From the NCBI GenBank assembly GCA_963082875.1, contig OY720099.1, forward strand, positions 2,170,001 through 2,234,000: a DNA stretch of 64,000 bases, in the 5' to 3' direction. The notes beneath the pieces are model-generated. The model did no database searches. It was not told where the DNA came from and was given only the letters and a program-made list of their open reading frames with translations. Positions 1 to 12,800 of this stretch are shown piece after piece (the stretch's first letter is position 1; the number at the start of each line of letters is the position of its first letter). Both the position numbers and the translations under genes were made by a program. Source of the stretch: Corella eumyota. Its lineage: Eukaryota > Chordata > Ascidiacea > Phlebobranchia > Corellidae.

Positions 1-1405
1 AGTTTGTCGTCTTTTCCTCGTATACAAAAAAATATAACAAGCAAGGCGATACCACGTGACTATGACGTTGACTTAAAAATAAAAAACACACTACACACAA
101 CAACTTGTTATTCTACTTTGGTCGTTGGACTAGTCAATAGAATAGACAGTTAGAAAACGGTGTTGGGTTAACTATTTAACTAATACGTTTATTAAGCTTA
201 TCTGAGAAAAAGCTAGCTTAAAGTAAGTCATGTTCTAATCGTTCGTTGAGTAATGTATTGTTGTCAAATGCAGAAAAAATTGTGACACCGTTTTTTTCGA
301 TTAGTAATACTATATAACTAGCTAGGAAGTTATTCATGGTCTGAATTGTTTACGATTAATATTTATGTTTGTAACAGATGTACTAGCATGCCATTAATAT
401 GTATATTACATAAGGTAAGTACAAGGTAATTAGAAAAAAGCTTTTAGCATATCGAGAAAAGGTAATTAGAGTTTGCAACGTTTAAAATACTTGAACTAAT
501 TATGGCATATTTTTCTAGTGGAAATATAGCGTGTTAATTTTTTTGGTTTAGCAAATGAGTTGCTTTTTGGCTAAACGTTATCTGCAGAAAGTGCAAATTC
601 AAAGGTTTTTGACGTGACTGTTTTGAAAACGTTTTTGTTGGAAATAACGTATTTTTCAGTCATTAACAGCTGTTTTGCGTGTTAATGTTTTTGGTAAAGC
701 TATTTTGTCAGTATCTATTTTAAAATATACATAACATAGCGTGTTACAAAACACCTTTATTGCGTTTACACCTAAAAGTTAAACGTTAGCAGCAGAAATT
801 AGTAATAAAAATATGTATGCAGCTCTTAGTCATAGGCCAATGTCGAAATCCAGTAATATTTAACTAATCAATTCCGACAATTCATCAGGCCCTGTAATTG
901 GTTGTAATTACCATCACGTAATAGTGTGAATTGTTTGCTTTAAATAAAATGTATTATGTTATTAACATATCAGCAGTAAACACACACAAGTGCCTACTTA
1001 ACTATGTACTTACTTACGTTTTCGATGAGGTGGTAGAAAGGTTGCTTTGTCGTTGAATTTGTACGCCTGCTTGCAGTATTTTACTTGCTCAGCTTTTTTT
1101 AAAACGCGCTTTTGTGTTTACATACGTTTTGTGCATTATTCAGCTTGCGTAGTTAAGCATTATTTCCTTAGGATTTTACATACTTAGAGGTTGGTTGTAG
1201 TAAGGTTAGTTGGTTAAATAGAAGTGTTTTTCTTAAATGTTACAAACAACATTTAATGTGGTTTTGCAAAACAAGGTTAACTATACCCTAGAGATTAGTT
1301 TAAAGTGGAAAAATATTGTTTTAACTAGTAAATATTAAATATTAACTAATTTCTTGTGTTAAATTTCAATATTTGTATTTTATTTTTAGATTTAATAGTT
1401 TAAAA
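1..1405. other. Upstream non-coding region of the SLC2-like gene
   Basis: AT-rich sequence with no exon I can support. A pyrimidine-rich tract ending in AG at 1388-1389 lies just before the start codon at 1406, so the 5' UTR probably begins with a spliced junction, either cis or spliced-leader trans-splicing as tunicates use. A CACGTG E-box sits near 53-58. Promoter position is not visible. Confidence 0.5.
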
Positions 1406-3469
1406 ATGGCAACTTCTAGCAATTCATATTGTTTGTTTATTATTTATGTGACCCAGATTGCTAACTTTTTGTTTCTCTCGGTCAGTTTAACTTCTATGAA
1501 CCCGGCAGCTCCAGCGATCAAAATATTTATAAATGAATCATATTTTGTAAGACATATTACTTAGAATATTTAAACGTTCGCTTATATTATGTATAGGTAT
1601 ATAGTTTCCTTTTAGTTTTGTTTAACGTTAGTGTAATATTACAATAGGGGTGCTAGTATGTAAAACTTCCTATTAATGAACTAGCTTTATTTTATTTTAC
1701 AGGTACGAAATGATGAATTTATTAGCAATGATATGTCAATGGTGATTATAACACTTGCCCAATCCATGATCTTAGTTGGGTCTATGCTTGGGTCAATGAT
1801 AGCTAGATTTGTCATTATTTGCTTAAGGTAAAAACTTACTTTTTTAAAATATAGTTTTTCGTATTTCGAACATATAAAACTTTAAAAGTACACATTAAAA
1901 ATACCACGTAATTTCGGCGTGGTATTAAATTAGTAAATTTGCACGAGAAAAACGCTTTAAAATAGTTGTTTGTTTTTTTTTCAGTCGGCGTGGCGCTGTA
2001 GTTTTTACCCATTTACTAAACGTTATTGCATCTATATGCATGGGGCCAATAGCCATCTTCTTTAACTCATATGAAACTATAGTAGCCGGTCGTTTACTAA
2101 GCGGGATAGCAAGAGGTATTGGCTTCACCGCTGTGCCTTTACTAGTTGCTGAAACTGCGCCAAGAAGGTCCTTAGGTCGCTATGTTAGTATCTCAGGTTG
2201 GATTGTAATGCTAGGTTATGCGATTGGCAACAGCCTAGGACATAGATCTGTACTTGGTAACGTTGAATACTGGCCTTTACTACTTTGTGTTCCCGGTATT
2301 TTCTCAATCATGTATTTGTTTTGCTCAATTTGGTTTCCTCAAACGCCAACTTGGTTGTTGAGTAAATCTAAGAACAATAACAACAACAACAAAGAAGCGT
2401 TTAAGTTACTCAGACGACTTCGGAACGGAACCGATGTAGAGATCCAGACTGAATTGGACGAGATATGCGAAGAAATAAACATTGACCGCAATTTAAAAAA
2501 GACCGGGGTTAAAGAAATGCTCCGAAAACCCAAATACAGATTTCAGTTGATGTTAACTGTTCTAATCGTGTGCAGTCTTCAAACAACTGGAATCTCAGCG
2601 GTTGCTATGTATTCAGATGAACTCTTTCATGCCGCTGGTGTTGGGGGCGATTATGCTACATATGCTTCCATAGGTTAGTTTATAAAGTTTTCTAGCTTTT
2701 TAATTTATTCAGTATACATTAGGTTAATATCAATGATAAATCAATTAAAACAACAGTTTGGTTTACCTTTTAATATTACATATTTGTTAAAAAATTGTTA
2801 AATTTATATTTGATTTTTGAAGTTATGCAAATTTCTTTAAATTTAGGGATGTACATTGCTACCGCAGTTGTCTGCTTTCTTATCAACAAAGCCTGGAAAA
2901 GAATCAGTTTAAAATATTTGCACATCGGTGGTTTATTCCTTAGCGCTACATCCTTAACTCTTTTAATAACATTTGCATCGTTTCAACACTTAAGCCCTAC
3001 TCTACCCTATTGCAGTGTAGTAGTAATGATCTTATATACTATAGGCGTTGGGGCTGGGGTAGGGTTATCTTTTGTGGCACTACCTTCTGAGCTAAACACG
3101 CACACAATACGTCCTGTAGCTCTGTCTGTTGCTTTTTCGTTATATTGGTTTACTGCAGCTATGCAAAGCATTATTGTTCCGTTTTCTATGAACATGTTTG
3201 GAGAAGTCGCTTACATTCCTTTTGTTGTTTTAACACTATTACAGGTACGAATATTTTAAATAAAATTCGTAAGTAATTTTTTAATTTTTTTTTTAATTTC
3301 TATATTTTTTTAGGCCGGACTTTTTATTCTTAAAATTCCAAACACAAAAGGAAAGAATGTACAAGATATCCAAGACCATCTTGAACGAAAAAGAAGAAAA
3401 TCTAACCAGAAATTAATCGTCGTTGAATCTTTTTCAGAAACCGACAACGACAAACGATTTTTAGAATAA
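1406..3469 (+). CDS. SLC2/GLUT-family sugar transporter-like protein (5 exons, ~502 aa)
   Basis: A predicted 12-helix major facilitator of the plasma membrane, closest in pattern to animal facilitated glucose transporters. Coding exons are 1406-1546, 1703-1827, 1985-2673, 2847-3244 and 3314-3469, all with GT-AG introns and matching phases; the total of 502 aa fits GLUT proteins (about 490-520). Supporting landmarks are SRRG after TM2 (GLUT: GRR), GRLLSGIARG in the TM4 region, ETAPRRSLG (GLUT: EVSPTALRG), YWPLLL, the PQTPTWLL segment in place of PESPRFLL, SAVAMYSDELFHAAGV in the TM7 region, PSELNTHTIRPVALSVAFSLYW around TM10, and a C-terminal PNTKGKNVQDIQ matching PETKGRTFDEI. Several sugar-contact positions are changed, so the substrate is uncertain. 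A short Asn run lies in the central loop near 2375-2394. I chose the ATG at 1406 because an in-frame ATG at 1373 lies upstream of a likely splice acceptor. Confidence 0.88.
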
Positions 3470-3716
3470 AATGTGTTTTTTAAGGGTTTTCTTTTTAATA
3501 TTCTTTTTAGTAATTTTTCAGGAAGTTAAATTTTTTATCTAGATTTTTATTTAGATGTTACTTTTTATTATTTATTTTTATAAAATTTATAAATCCATTT
3601 TAGTTTTTTTTTTAACTTTAACACTATATAAAAACCTAGCTAATGAGACTTATACATAATAGAAGTTTTTTTTTATTTTCCATCTACTTCATATAAAAAC
3701 AAATACAGTTGTAAAG

Positions 3717-3732
3717 TTTATTAGCAAATAAA
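3717..3732. terminator. Overlapping poly(A) signals of two convergent genes
   Basis: TTTATT at 3717-3722 reads AATAAA on the minus strand and lies about 130 bp after the UNC93-like stop. AATAAA at 3727-3732 on the plus strand lies about 260 bp after the SLC2-like stop. Cleavage 10-25 bp downstream of each would make the two transcripts overlap by a few tens of bases. An earlier plus-strand AATAAA overlaps the SLC2-like stop codon itself. Confidence 0.5.
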
Positions 3733-3849
3733 ACAGCACAAGTTAAATAGTTTACTTTTGTACTTGATATTTTACATTTAAACTCTGCAGAAATATTTAT
3801 AGGTTCAAACTATACAAACACTTTTAATATTTTTAAGCTTAAACATACT

Positions 3850-6800
3850 TTATACATTTGATTCAGTCAGTTCCTTCGCTCCAAGTCCATCGAATTTAAA
3901 TTCAGCAATCACTAAAACAAATATAGTCTGTAAAGTCTACGTTAATAGTTAAGTTAGGGCATCAATATTAATGTATTTGTTAAATTTATCTTCAAAAAGA
4001 AGATTGAAAATCTTAAATATTGAATGGAATCTGCTAATATAAAAAAAATTTAATAATGGCAATCAATGTTACTTACTATGAGTTATAAAACCTAACAGCA
4101 AAGTTCCATACATGACATAAAGTTTGTATTCTACACACAAGGCTGTACTCCACGAGAACTGAATAAGACAACCAACTGATGTCCAAAAGGTCCAGCATGT
4201 AAAAGTCTTTTTGATATCGTTTGGGAACACAGTTGTAGAAAAAACTAAAAAAGTAAATTTTGTTAAGGTGCTTTAAATAAACAATGGATGAATTTGTGGG
4301 TAAATAACTATGTCAGAAAAAAAATTGTATTTTTTGACAACTACAGATATTTTATTAGACTTTGTAATTCTGTATTGTGTTTGACTTAGTTATACGCTTT
4401 AACATTATGTTAAAACAATCCTTGCATAACATTTCCTATATTGGTGTTTGCACTTAAGTATTGTTTGCAAAACCAATATTGGTTTTGCGATATTATAATA
4501 GGGGATCGCCTAACTAAATAGATGTAAGGAGTGTTTCAATGTCTACGGTCAAATTTGAGGTCTGCAAATTTTTGTTTGCTTTTGTACAAAGTTGCGTAAA
4601 ATACGTAGCTTGGTTTGCTTAGTTTTTGTTCTTTTTATTTTTTTTAGTAAATTTTTTTAACATAAATGCAATAAAAGCTAATATTTTTTCAACTCAGTTT
4701 CGAGTTGCCTTTAGCAGTTTGGGATTTTATATCGATTAAAATTGGCCGATAATTATGCTGCCAATTAAGCGCTGACTCAGCTGGAGTTCATACCGTTTAT
4801 AGCGTCTTATTTAAGGGCGTTACAGCATGAAAGTAGTAGGGATTGAACCCACGACATGTGTGTTGTGGCAAGTGTTTTTTCCATTACACCACGCTGCCGG
4901 TCATTGTGTTATTAAATTCAAATTTTTATACTTATACTGTATATAACGACATCACAACATAGAGTTTAAATTATTGGTAAACCAACTAGAATTCACATCT
5001 GTTGACTCTTTAATTTTAAGACAATCTTATGCTTACTTGATGCCATGACTTGCCATATCCCATCAACCAGACCGAACATAAACATAAGAGCAAACGCGAC
5101 CCATTCACTCGAATCCTCGCTAGGAATCCAACCAAGGCAAAACGTAAACGCTGCACAGTTTAACACAAGTCCAATGCAAGATACGATTTTCCTGCAAGAC
5201 ACCAAGATATAAGATATGCTCATAAATTTATAGTGTAACCAAGTGTTTTGCAAGGTCGACTATCACATTCTTTATACCATCAACATCAGTTTATCAATGT
5301 TGGCATGCAGTTTGCATATATAATACCTTTAACGCCAAACCCAAAAGCAATTTCCCCTTAATTTATACCTTTAACATTAATAAAGGATCATTTTTTTGTT
5401 TATTGTTAACATGGACTTAATTTAGTAAATGTACAACGTAAAAAATCAATAAAAACGGTAATTTGATTTAGCTAATCAGATATTCCAGATACAATTTTGC
5501 TAATGTTATTAAACATTGACATAATCTCGCATTGGTTAAAAATTAGAAATGTTAAAGCTTTCTACTGTCTACTAGCGGCACTACCTGCCCCAGCGAACAC
5601 ACATTTTCCCAACAAGGAAAGATGAAATGAAAGAACTCGTTCCATAGAACACCATAGCAAGTCCAACCTGTTGGCATGGTTAACAAATACAACAAGTTTA
5701 CAAGTCTTAAATCTATAAATAATTTTGCAATGTTTAGCTGATAGTCAATAGTGTGAAAACTCAAAGAAAATTTAGAAGAATGAACCAAAACCTGAACAAA
5801 CAAAAAAGTATATGTCTTGTGTTTTTTAGGTCAATAAATTTGATTGAATTTTTTGTTTCAAATCAAAATTTATTCAAAAAATGTTTGGGTTTTGATTTGT
5901 TTTGAGAATGTGCCCAAGACTTTCCATTGACTACCAGCTTTAAATTGCTTTTAGAAGTATCAAACTCTACTGCTAAGTAAATTACAAACCTCAGTAACTG
6001 AAAACACACAAGCTACGTAAGCTCTTGTAATCTCAGATGCCACAAATGCCAAGTTAAGGCCTGTGTGTATCATGATTGGGATCATAATAATTTGGAATGG
6101 TTTCTTGAAGTGTTTAAGGTTCATCAAGATTTCATAACCAGCTTCAAGGATTTTTTCTTTCATTTGAGAAACTTGTTCTTCATCCTTACCAGTACTTGTC
6201 TGTTGTAAAACATATCACTATATAACATTATGCATTTTAAAAATAAGCATACTGTATTACCAAAAGTTCTGTTAACTAAAGATATTAGTTTATTGTGTAT
6301 TAGGCAATATATCAACTAACAAATTGACATAAAGAATGGTTGAAATTTTTTTTGCATAAAAATTAAAATATATAAGTATTACTTCAGATATTGTATCTTC
6401 ACTGTAATCTACATCATCGAATTCATCATCATAGATCGGGTTATTTTTGCCATCTTTGACACAATTGTTGTTCATGTCATCTTTGCCATCTTTGACACAG
6501 TTGTTGTTCATGTCATCTTTGCCATCTTTGACACAGTTGTTGTTCATGTCATCTTTGCCATCTTTGAAACTGTTGTTGTTCATGTCGTCTTTATAATCTT
6601 CAATATAGGCGATGTTTACTGTACCTGGCATTTTCTTTTCTTCGGTTTCAGGTTGTTCTACACCTTAATATAAATAAAACCATAAATAGAGATTACAACT
6701 AAATATTTTTAGAAAATGTCTAAGTTTTGCTATAGGTACATTGCATAACTAATAAATAATAAAGGTCAAAGATTGCCCAAGTATATTATGTATTACTTTT

Positions 6801-9335
6801 TGGCAAATTTAAAGACATTTTGTTATAGTTATTATATTTTTAAATAACGGCATATAGAGCCCGCGTCATTTTTTAAACATGAACACTTTTGCTTGGCCAA
6901 AAGTTTAAAGAGAAAGGCGCCGCATTCCAAAACGTTTATGCCATCTTTCGTAAGCAAGACAGTAGAAAGCCTACTTTGTATGTTTAAGTCTTATTTAAAC
7001 AGCTTATAAACTGCAAATTATGTGTGTTGTAAGACAACGGTTTATTTTAGCTATAAAAAAGCAACCAAGACTTTGCATTGCAATTACTGGTCATGGAAAA
7101 TGTTTAAGGTACAGTTGTTTATTGTGTAATGTTAGAATTATGGAATGGAAGAATTTTTTTGGTTGTTAGTTAATGTTCTATAACGATCCATTTAACTATA
7201 ACTTACCATCAATGTCAACAATGAAGCAGTGCATTACGAAACCCACAACATGCATTATAAGAAAAACCGACATCATAAGATAGAATGTGATTTGGTTAGG
7301 AAGGGCATATTGGCCAGCATCAGCTCTTGATATGTTCGGGTCTTGGCAATCTTTGGCACCACATACTTCGCTGATGGAAAAACTAAAAAGAATATTTATT
7401 AACAAGTTTAGATATTTTTTAGAGTATTTTAGAAATAAACCTAAATGTAGCTTACGTATAGTTAGCCTGATGAACAGAAGTTGTATCACAATACACACAA
7501 GGTAAAGGTGAAACGTCTTGCTCGCCCGAATAACCCGATGACGTCACGGGGTCAGAGGGGTCGCCACCTCCAGATAACACAAACACCAAGTAAGTTATCA
7601 TGTTACCAAATATCTGCGTACAATAAAGTTGTTTTATTAAATAAAGTTGTAAAGTAAGAGTTTAGTAAATGGCACTGTATCCTGATTAAACCAGTTTGAG
7701 CTGATAAGTAAACCTAACTAGAATATTTTCTATGTTTAAAAACAGATTTTACAGTGATTAAATGAATAAAAAAATCCGGTAGAAACTGGATTAAAAGTAT
7801 ATTTAAAATCCAGTTTGTGGGTTGTAAATATCTAGAAAATGTCGTAAAAATTAATGATAAGGAAAAGGTGACCCAGGGTCAATGGTGTTTTTTAGTAAAA
7901 ATCAAATATCGTAAACTCTTTAAGCAAATATTCGAACCTGTTATAGCATAGTTAAATCAAATGAAATTTAACCCTTTAAAAACGACACCGCAAACATTGT
8001 GGTCTTAATAAGCACAAGAAAATGTGTGTTGCCGTTATAGGGTTCACGTAACTTTTATTAAATTATATAGAAAAACCTTGAATGTTTGATAAATGTGTAA
8101 TATCGTAAAAAGTTCTATATTTGAGTAATTCTTATTGGTCACTTACCAATAAAAAATTCTTTATTTAAGAGGTGTGTCAAATACAATTAAAATATTAAGA
8201 AAAATGGTGCAAGTGTTGCAAATATTGCAAATGCTACATTTAAAACAATATTGTATTTTTAAATGTATATTTTTTTAAAGTTTTTTAATTTTGTTTATAA
8301 TAGTTTTTTATTTATTTTTTTTTGTTTTTAGCATACAAATCACAAACAATCTATTTAAACGTTGTGTTAAATTTAAATGTTTTTTATGCATGTAATAAAG
8401 TGCTTGTAGTAACTCTTATTTAATTATTTATTGTAACAGATTTTCGATAATTTTTACCTGACATGACATAAATCCAGCGAAGTAATATCCGTTTACTTTA
8501 CCCCTGTAAGTGTCCAGTTCCTTGGACCCGTAATAGTCGAACACTCCAGCAAAATATGCAATATATTCGCCCGAACAAATCCAAAATAAACTCTTTCCAA
8601 ACCCAGTTAAAATATTTGCTGGTACTAGCGTAAAATAAGCTGTAAAAATTAAGTAATAGAAAATAAAACTTAACAAGTATACACCATATTTCAAAATAAA
8701 ATGGTTATTTTTTTAACACATTTAAAATACTTAATTAACTCAATAAAATAGGCTGTTTAAGACATTAATATTAATTTAAATCCTTTTCTAAGTTGCATAT
8801 TAATTAATAATATCTTTTTTTTATATTTAAGAACATGGATAAAAATTGGCGACGGCAAATGCTGTGAAAGCGATATCAGCCACGAGAAGACATTTCTTCG
8901 TGTTCAGAAATTTTACGACAACTGGTACAACAAACAAGAAACAGAACAGCATTGATGCATATTGAGCCGACAATGAAGTAGCACCTGAACAAGATAATAT
9001 GTTAAATGTAAGTTTTGTTAATCTTCCACTGTAGACCCTTTCTTGGCAGAAGTAATGTTATAAATATATTTTAAATATAAATGGTCTTTAACGTAAGACT
9101 GGAAAAATGCAATTATTTTTTTTTATTATCTAAGTATTCACTTGTATATAACTTAAACAAAAACACTTAAAATTTCGCAAAAAAACAACGTACCCAATCC
9201 AGCTTCCACATTCAAACTAGATTGCAAATTATTCAATGCATAGTGCGCAGAACTTTGCATTATAATTCCACCCAAAAACACGAAAAAATTTTTCCTGGCA
9301 ACTCTTCGCCCATTTTCGATAACAGATCTTTCCAT
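3850..9335 (-). CDS. UNC93A: UNC93A-like multi-pass membrane protein (11 exons, ~588 aa)
   Basis: Belongs to the UNC-93 branch of the major facilitators; relatives act as K+ channel regulators or trafficking chaperones, and the role here is not known. Exons in transcript order: 9335-9194, 8984-8835, 8639-8458, 7613-7456, 7382-7207, 6663-6383, 6199-5990, 5667-5585, 5191-5037, 4244-4077 and 3911-3850; all splice in frame. Family landmarks are LQSSLNVEAGLG in TM1 (UNC93A: LQSSLYSEEGLG), NFYPSYFTLVPANILTGFG (SWYTLIPTSILLGLG), IFGNMI, ASEITRAYVAC (SSEYTRSYVTC), GLVDGIWQ (GVADAVWQ) and CWTFWTSVG near the C terminus. Human UNC93A is about 457 aa. The extra length comes from the TM5-6 loop and an acidic cytoplasmic loop of about 90 residues in exon 6 that carries four 12-residue repeats. 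Confidence 0.9.
4467..4488. repeat. 22-bp perfect palindrome
   Basis: Arms GCAAAACCAAT and ATTGGTTTTGC meet with no spacer. It lies in the UNC93-like intron between exons 9 and 10. Confidence 0.8.
4694..4903 (-). mobile_element. tRNA-derived SINE, family A (near full length, minus strand)
   Basis: Read on the minus strand it starts with the CCGGCAGCGTGGTGTA head, followed by a box B-like GGGTTCAATCCC, then the body shared with the copy at 49461-49705, including the GCTGAGTCAGCGCTTAATTGG stretch and the CAACTCGAAACTGAG tail. It lies in the UNC93-like intron between exons 9 and 10. Confidence 0.75.
6446..6589 (-). repeat. 36-bp coding minisatellite (4 copies)
   Basis: Four head-to-tail 36-bp units (6446-6481, 6482-6517, 6518-6553, 6554-6589), nearly identical, inside UNC93-like exon 6. 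Each encodes a 12-residue unit read as DDMNNNCVKDGK (first copy SF for CV). The reading frame is kept because 36 is divisible by three. Confidence 0.95.
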
Positions 9336-9696
9336 TTTTATATCAAGACTTTTGCTTGTTTGTGTTTAAAACGCAGTGTGTAGCAAGTCCAAACGACAAC
9401 GCAATTTAAGTATTCTAATAACCACGTGATTAGAAATGTCGAAAACTAGATTGTACCGGTTTGTTTATATGCTTTACTGAAGCATTGTGGTTGAGTTTAA
9501 TAATGTTTTATGGTAGGGGCGGGAACAAATTTGCACACTTTTAAATGGACTAGAAACTTTACTGTTTTAATGTTGTAAATGAAATTTTAGGTGAAATTGC
9601 GCGACCGCTAGTTGGTGCTGTCTGACAATATTTGTACAGGCGTATTATGAGTGATAATTTTTCTTTTTTTTTTTTTTTCGTATCACCTTAAGGGAA

Positions 9697-9862
9697 TAGA
9701 TTTTATATTTTTTATTGGGAAAGGGTGTGATGTTATGACGTGTTTTGAGCTATCCGTAAACACCGGGCTCAAGGGCGAATAGTGTGACGTTGTTGCGGCT
9801 CGAACCCGAAACCTTTCGGTTCGTAGTCCGACGCCATGACCGGTTCGCTACACTACCGAAAT
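9697..9862 (-). mobile_element. tRNA-derived SINE, family B (minus strand)
   Basis: On the minus strand: a box A-like TGTAGCGAACCGG, then a box B-like GGTTCGAGCC, then a body with CACACTATTCGCCC and a CACACCCTTTCCC tail ending in an A-rich stretch. It shares this layout with the copy at 62246-62388. Confidence 0.75.
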
Positions 9863-12800
9863 ACGAGCCGAATTTTTTTTTGTTCTTGAATACTGGCCGA
9901 GTTTTCTGTTCGTGACTTTATTTTTGTAATATTTAAAGTTTTGTATTGGTAAAAATGATAATTAATTTTTCATACACGATGAAAAGCTTGTAAAATTAAT
10001 TAACTTCTTGCGCCTTTGGGCTTCATAACCGGTGTTCGTTTATTTCCTAAATTATCTATAAAATATAAACATTATAAGTAAGGTGAAATACATTCTGCAA
10101 AAACGTGGATCTAATTTTTCAAAAAATTTAAATTTTAAATTATTTTTTCTAGGTTAAGGTTATGACTTTTGGTCATGGGAACAATAAAATGACAACAAAC
10201 CACTATATATACAAAGCAGTCAACATAACAAACAACTTAACTTTAAAGGGTTAATTTGTTCGTACAACCATAGAGAGTTACCATTTGATATTTAACACCA
10301 CGACTTACCGCTGTAATGATAAAGCGTTATCGCCAATTTAGTTTTTAAACTTAGCTAATTTCTATCCACAATGGCATTAAGGTATAGCTAATAGCAGATA
10401 AGCTTAACCAAATGGTAAGTGAGCGTGTCACAAAATCATTTCTTTCAAGAGTTGCAAATATTGTTGGGTTGGGAAAAGTGCTTATTAAGCATATGTTAAA
10501 GGGCGATCGCGTGCGATTTTAAGCACACTAAAGTTGCCCTTTTATCGGTGAGGTAATGGTAATATTCGTTAGGCTTTAAGTTAGGCGAAGAGTTTAAATT
10601 TTTGTCAGTTTATTTATTGAACTATTAACCCTTTTTTACTAAGTTTAAACTGACGTAAGATTTTGGATTAATTTTTTCCCACGATTTGAACAAATACGAA
10701 ATTAATATTTGTGTAAAAATTTCAAACACAAAATCAGACATAATCCTCAGAAAAAAACGAATTTTAATTATTTTTGAAATGATCAAAAACATCTGCATAG
10801 TTCATAACAAGACGTAGTAATTAACCAGACCATGTGTGTATGTTAATGTTCGTTATAATCCCATCTAAAACCAAACAAAACATCATAATTCGGATTACCC
10901 GATTCATGAAATTTCTTTTAATACTGATTGATGGCTGACCTCTTTATGCCTTTAACATTAACAAAAACTTTAAACTTTTCGTCAGAAAAACTAAAAATTA
11001 TGGCTTTTTCGGAAATAAAATTACTTATATTTTTGGCTTTAACATTTTAGTTTTGATAAATGTTACAAAGGGCGTTTTGCACAAGGTTCTTTGAAAAAAG
11101 TTATAAAAAATTTGGCAAGGATCTTAAACAACAATTGATCCAGTTTATACCATAGGTGTATTTACCCTTTTAAGGCATCACCAATATATAGTGTTGCTCT
11201 TTTTGCCTATAATCTTCACTCAAAGCACCCGTTAAATTTTAGACTGACATGTAAAAAGAACACCAAATCATTTAAACAAAGTAAATGTTCCAGGATTACA
11301 TTAACCTACCGTAAATAAATATGAGGTTTTACCCGAGCAAGTTTAATTACCATCAGGTCCTACATTATACTTACAATACATCAATACTAAATATCATTAT
11401 AAGTCAAAAACCAACACAAGGTTTCATTCAATCATATTTTATATCGGCACACCCATTTTTAAGACCCAGTAGGGTGATATAAAAATACCCAATTTCAAAC
11501 CTGTTTTTTTTTAGTTCCGTGACAAAATTAAACAGTCAGTTACTATTATGGTTTATACGACCACCTTTGGGTAGGTTCCAATGCCTTAATATGGCAAGGT
11601 TGCAGGTTTAAACACGTGCTATTAGGTTAATGCGGCTTTTGGGGGCTATTATTTCGGCTTAGCAAAACACGTTGTCGTTTATATTTAAAATTCGTTGGAA
11701 TTTAAAACTTATAGACACGCGGCTTTAACCCTGTTTTAGGTTTAAATTTAAAGAATGTTTTATTAAAAACTGTCCTAAAAATTTTAATGTAAAAACATTG
11801 GATATCGAAAAATATTTTTCGTTATTGTTTTTAAGGGCGTTTAATCCTCGTAACTGTATGAACTATGATTTAGAGGCGCCCTTGGGCGAATATAATTAAA
11901 CCATATCATCCCAGTTGTCGATATTCATAATAAACCAAGGTAATCCAATACATTCTTTCAGTGTATATAAAACAAATTAATAACCACATGATCATGCCTA
12001 ACAATACATTAGCTTAATTTACTTTAAAAACAAAACAATTATCCTACAAGGGGATTTGATTGTCATTTTTTTAAATAATGTTAAATTTCAGACCTTGCAT
12101 TTCAAAGTAATTTAAAATTTGTTAAGTGTTAGAAATCAGAGCATTTTTCGGGCTTAAAAGGTAGCTAAAAGAGATATAAATAACAAACTGAAACGGGAGC
12201 TTTATTTGTAAACTTTTTTGCACAGATTACCCCGTTTACATAAGTTGTAATTAGTATTTAAAAGTGCATTGGTCTGGCAAATCGTTAACAAAGTCTATCT
12301 TCGCCTCATCGCGTCAGATAAGCTTGCGAATTTGTTTTAGCAACATTAACTTATTGACTGTTACAACTGATGCAAGATGATAAGGGAAGGTTGGCTAAAC
12401 AGAATCCCAATTGACTGCCATGTTATGATCCAACACTCATTATATACCATCAGGTCAACTGATATTTCCTCTCCAATGTTTGGACTCTTAGAATTAGATT
12501 TAATTTTGGGTTTGGTGACCATGCCAAAGTTTACTATAAAATCTTTGTGTAAACATTATTATTTTTGGCATGTTTTAAATCATAAAATTAATTTTGTCAT
12601 TTTTTCCCGTTGCATTATTGTAATATTAATTGTATATCGTATTTATTATTTACTTTTATCAATGCGCGAAAAACCAAAATAAAAAAAAAATTTTCACTAA
12701 TGCGTGGGGTTTAAGTTTGCATATAGTAATGTCTAGTTATCATACCCATTTGTTAAGACACAAAACATAATTTTTGTTTATTAAAGTTATCTGTAATTTT

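Noticed and set aside
4800-4903. Possible functional tRNA gene (minus strand)
   Set aside because: Box A- and B-like sequences are present, but the body matches the repeated SINE family and no complete cloverleaf can be drawn.
12377-12682. 101-codon open frame in the UNC93-like/TIKI spacer
   Set aside because: The second half is dominated by Ile/Tyr/Phe from AT-rich sequence; there is no family resemblance and no splice or promoter context.
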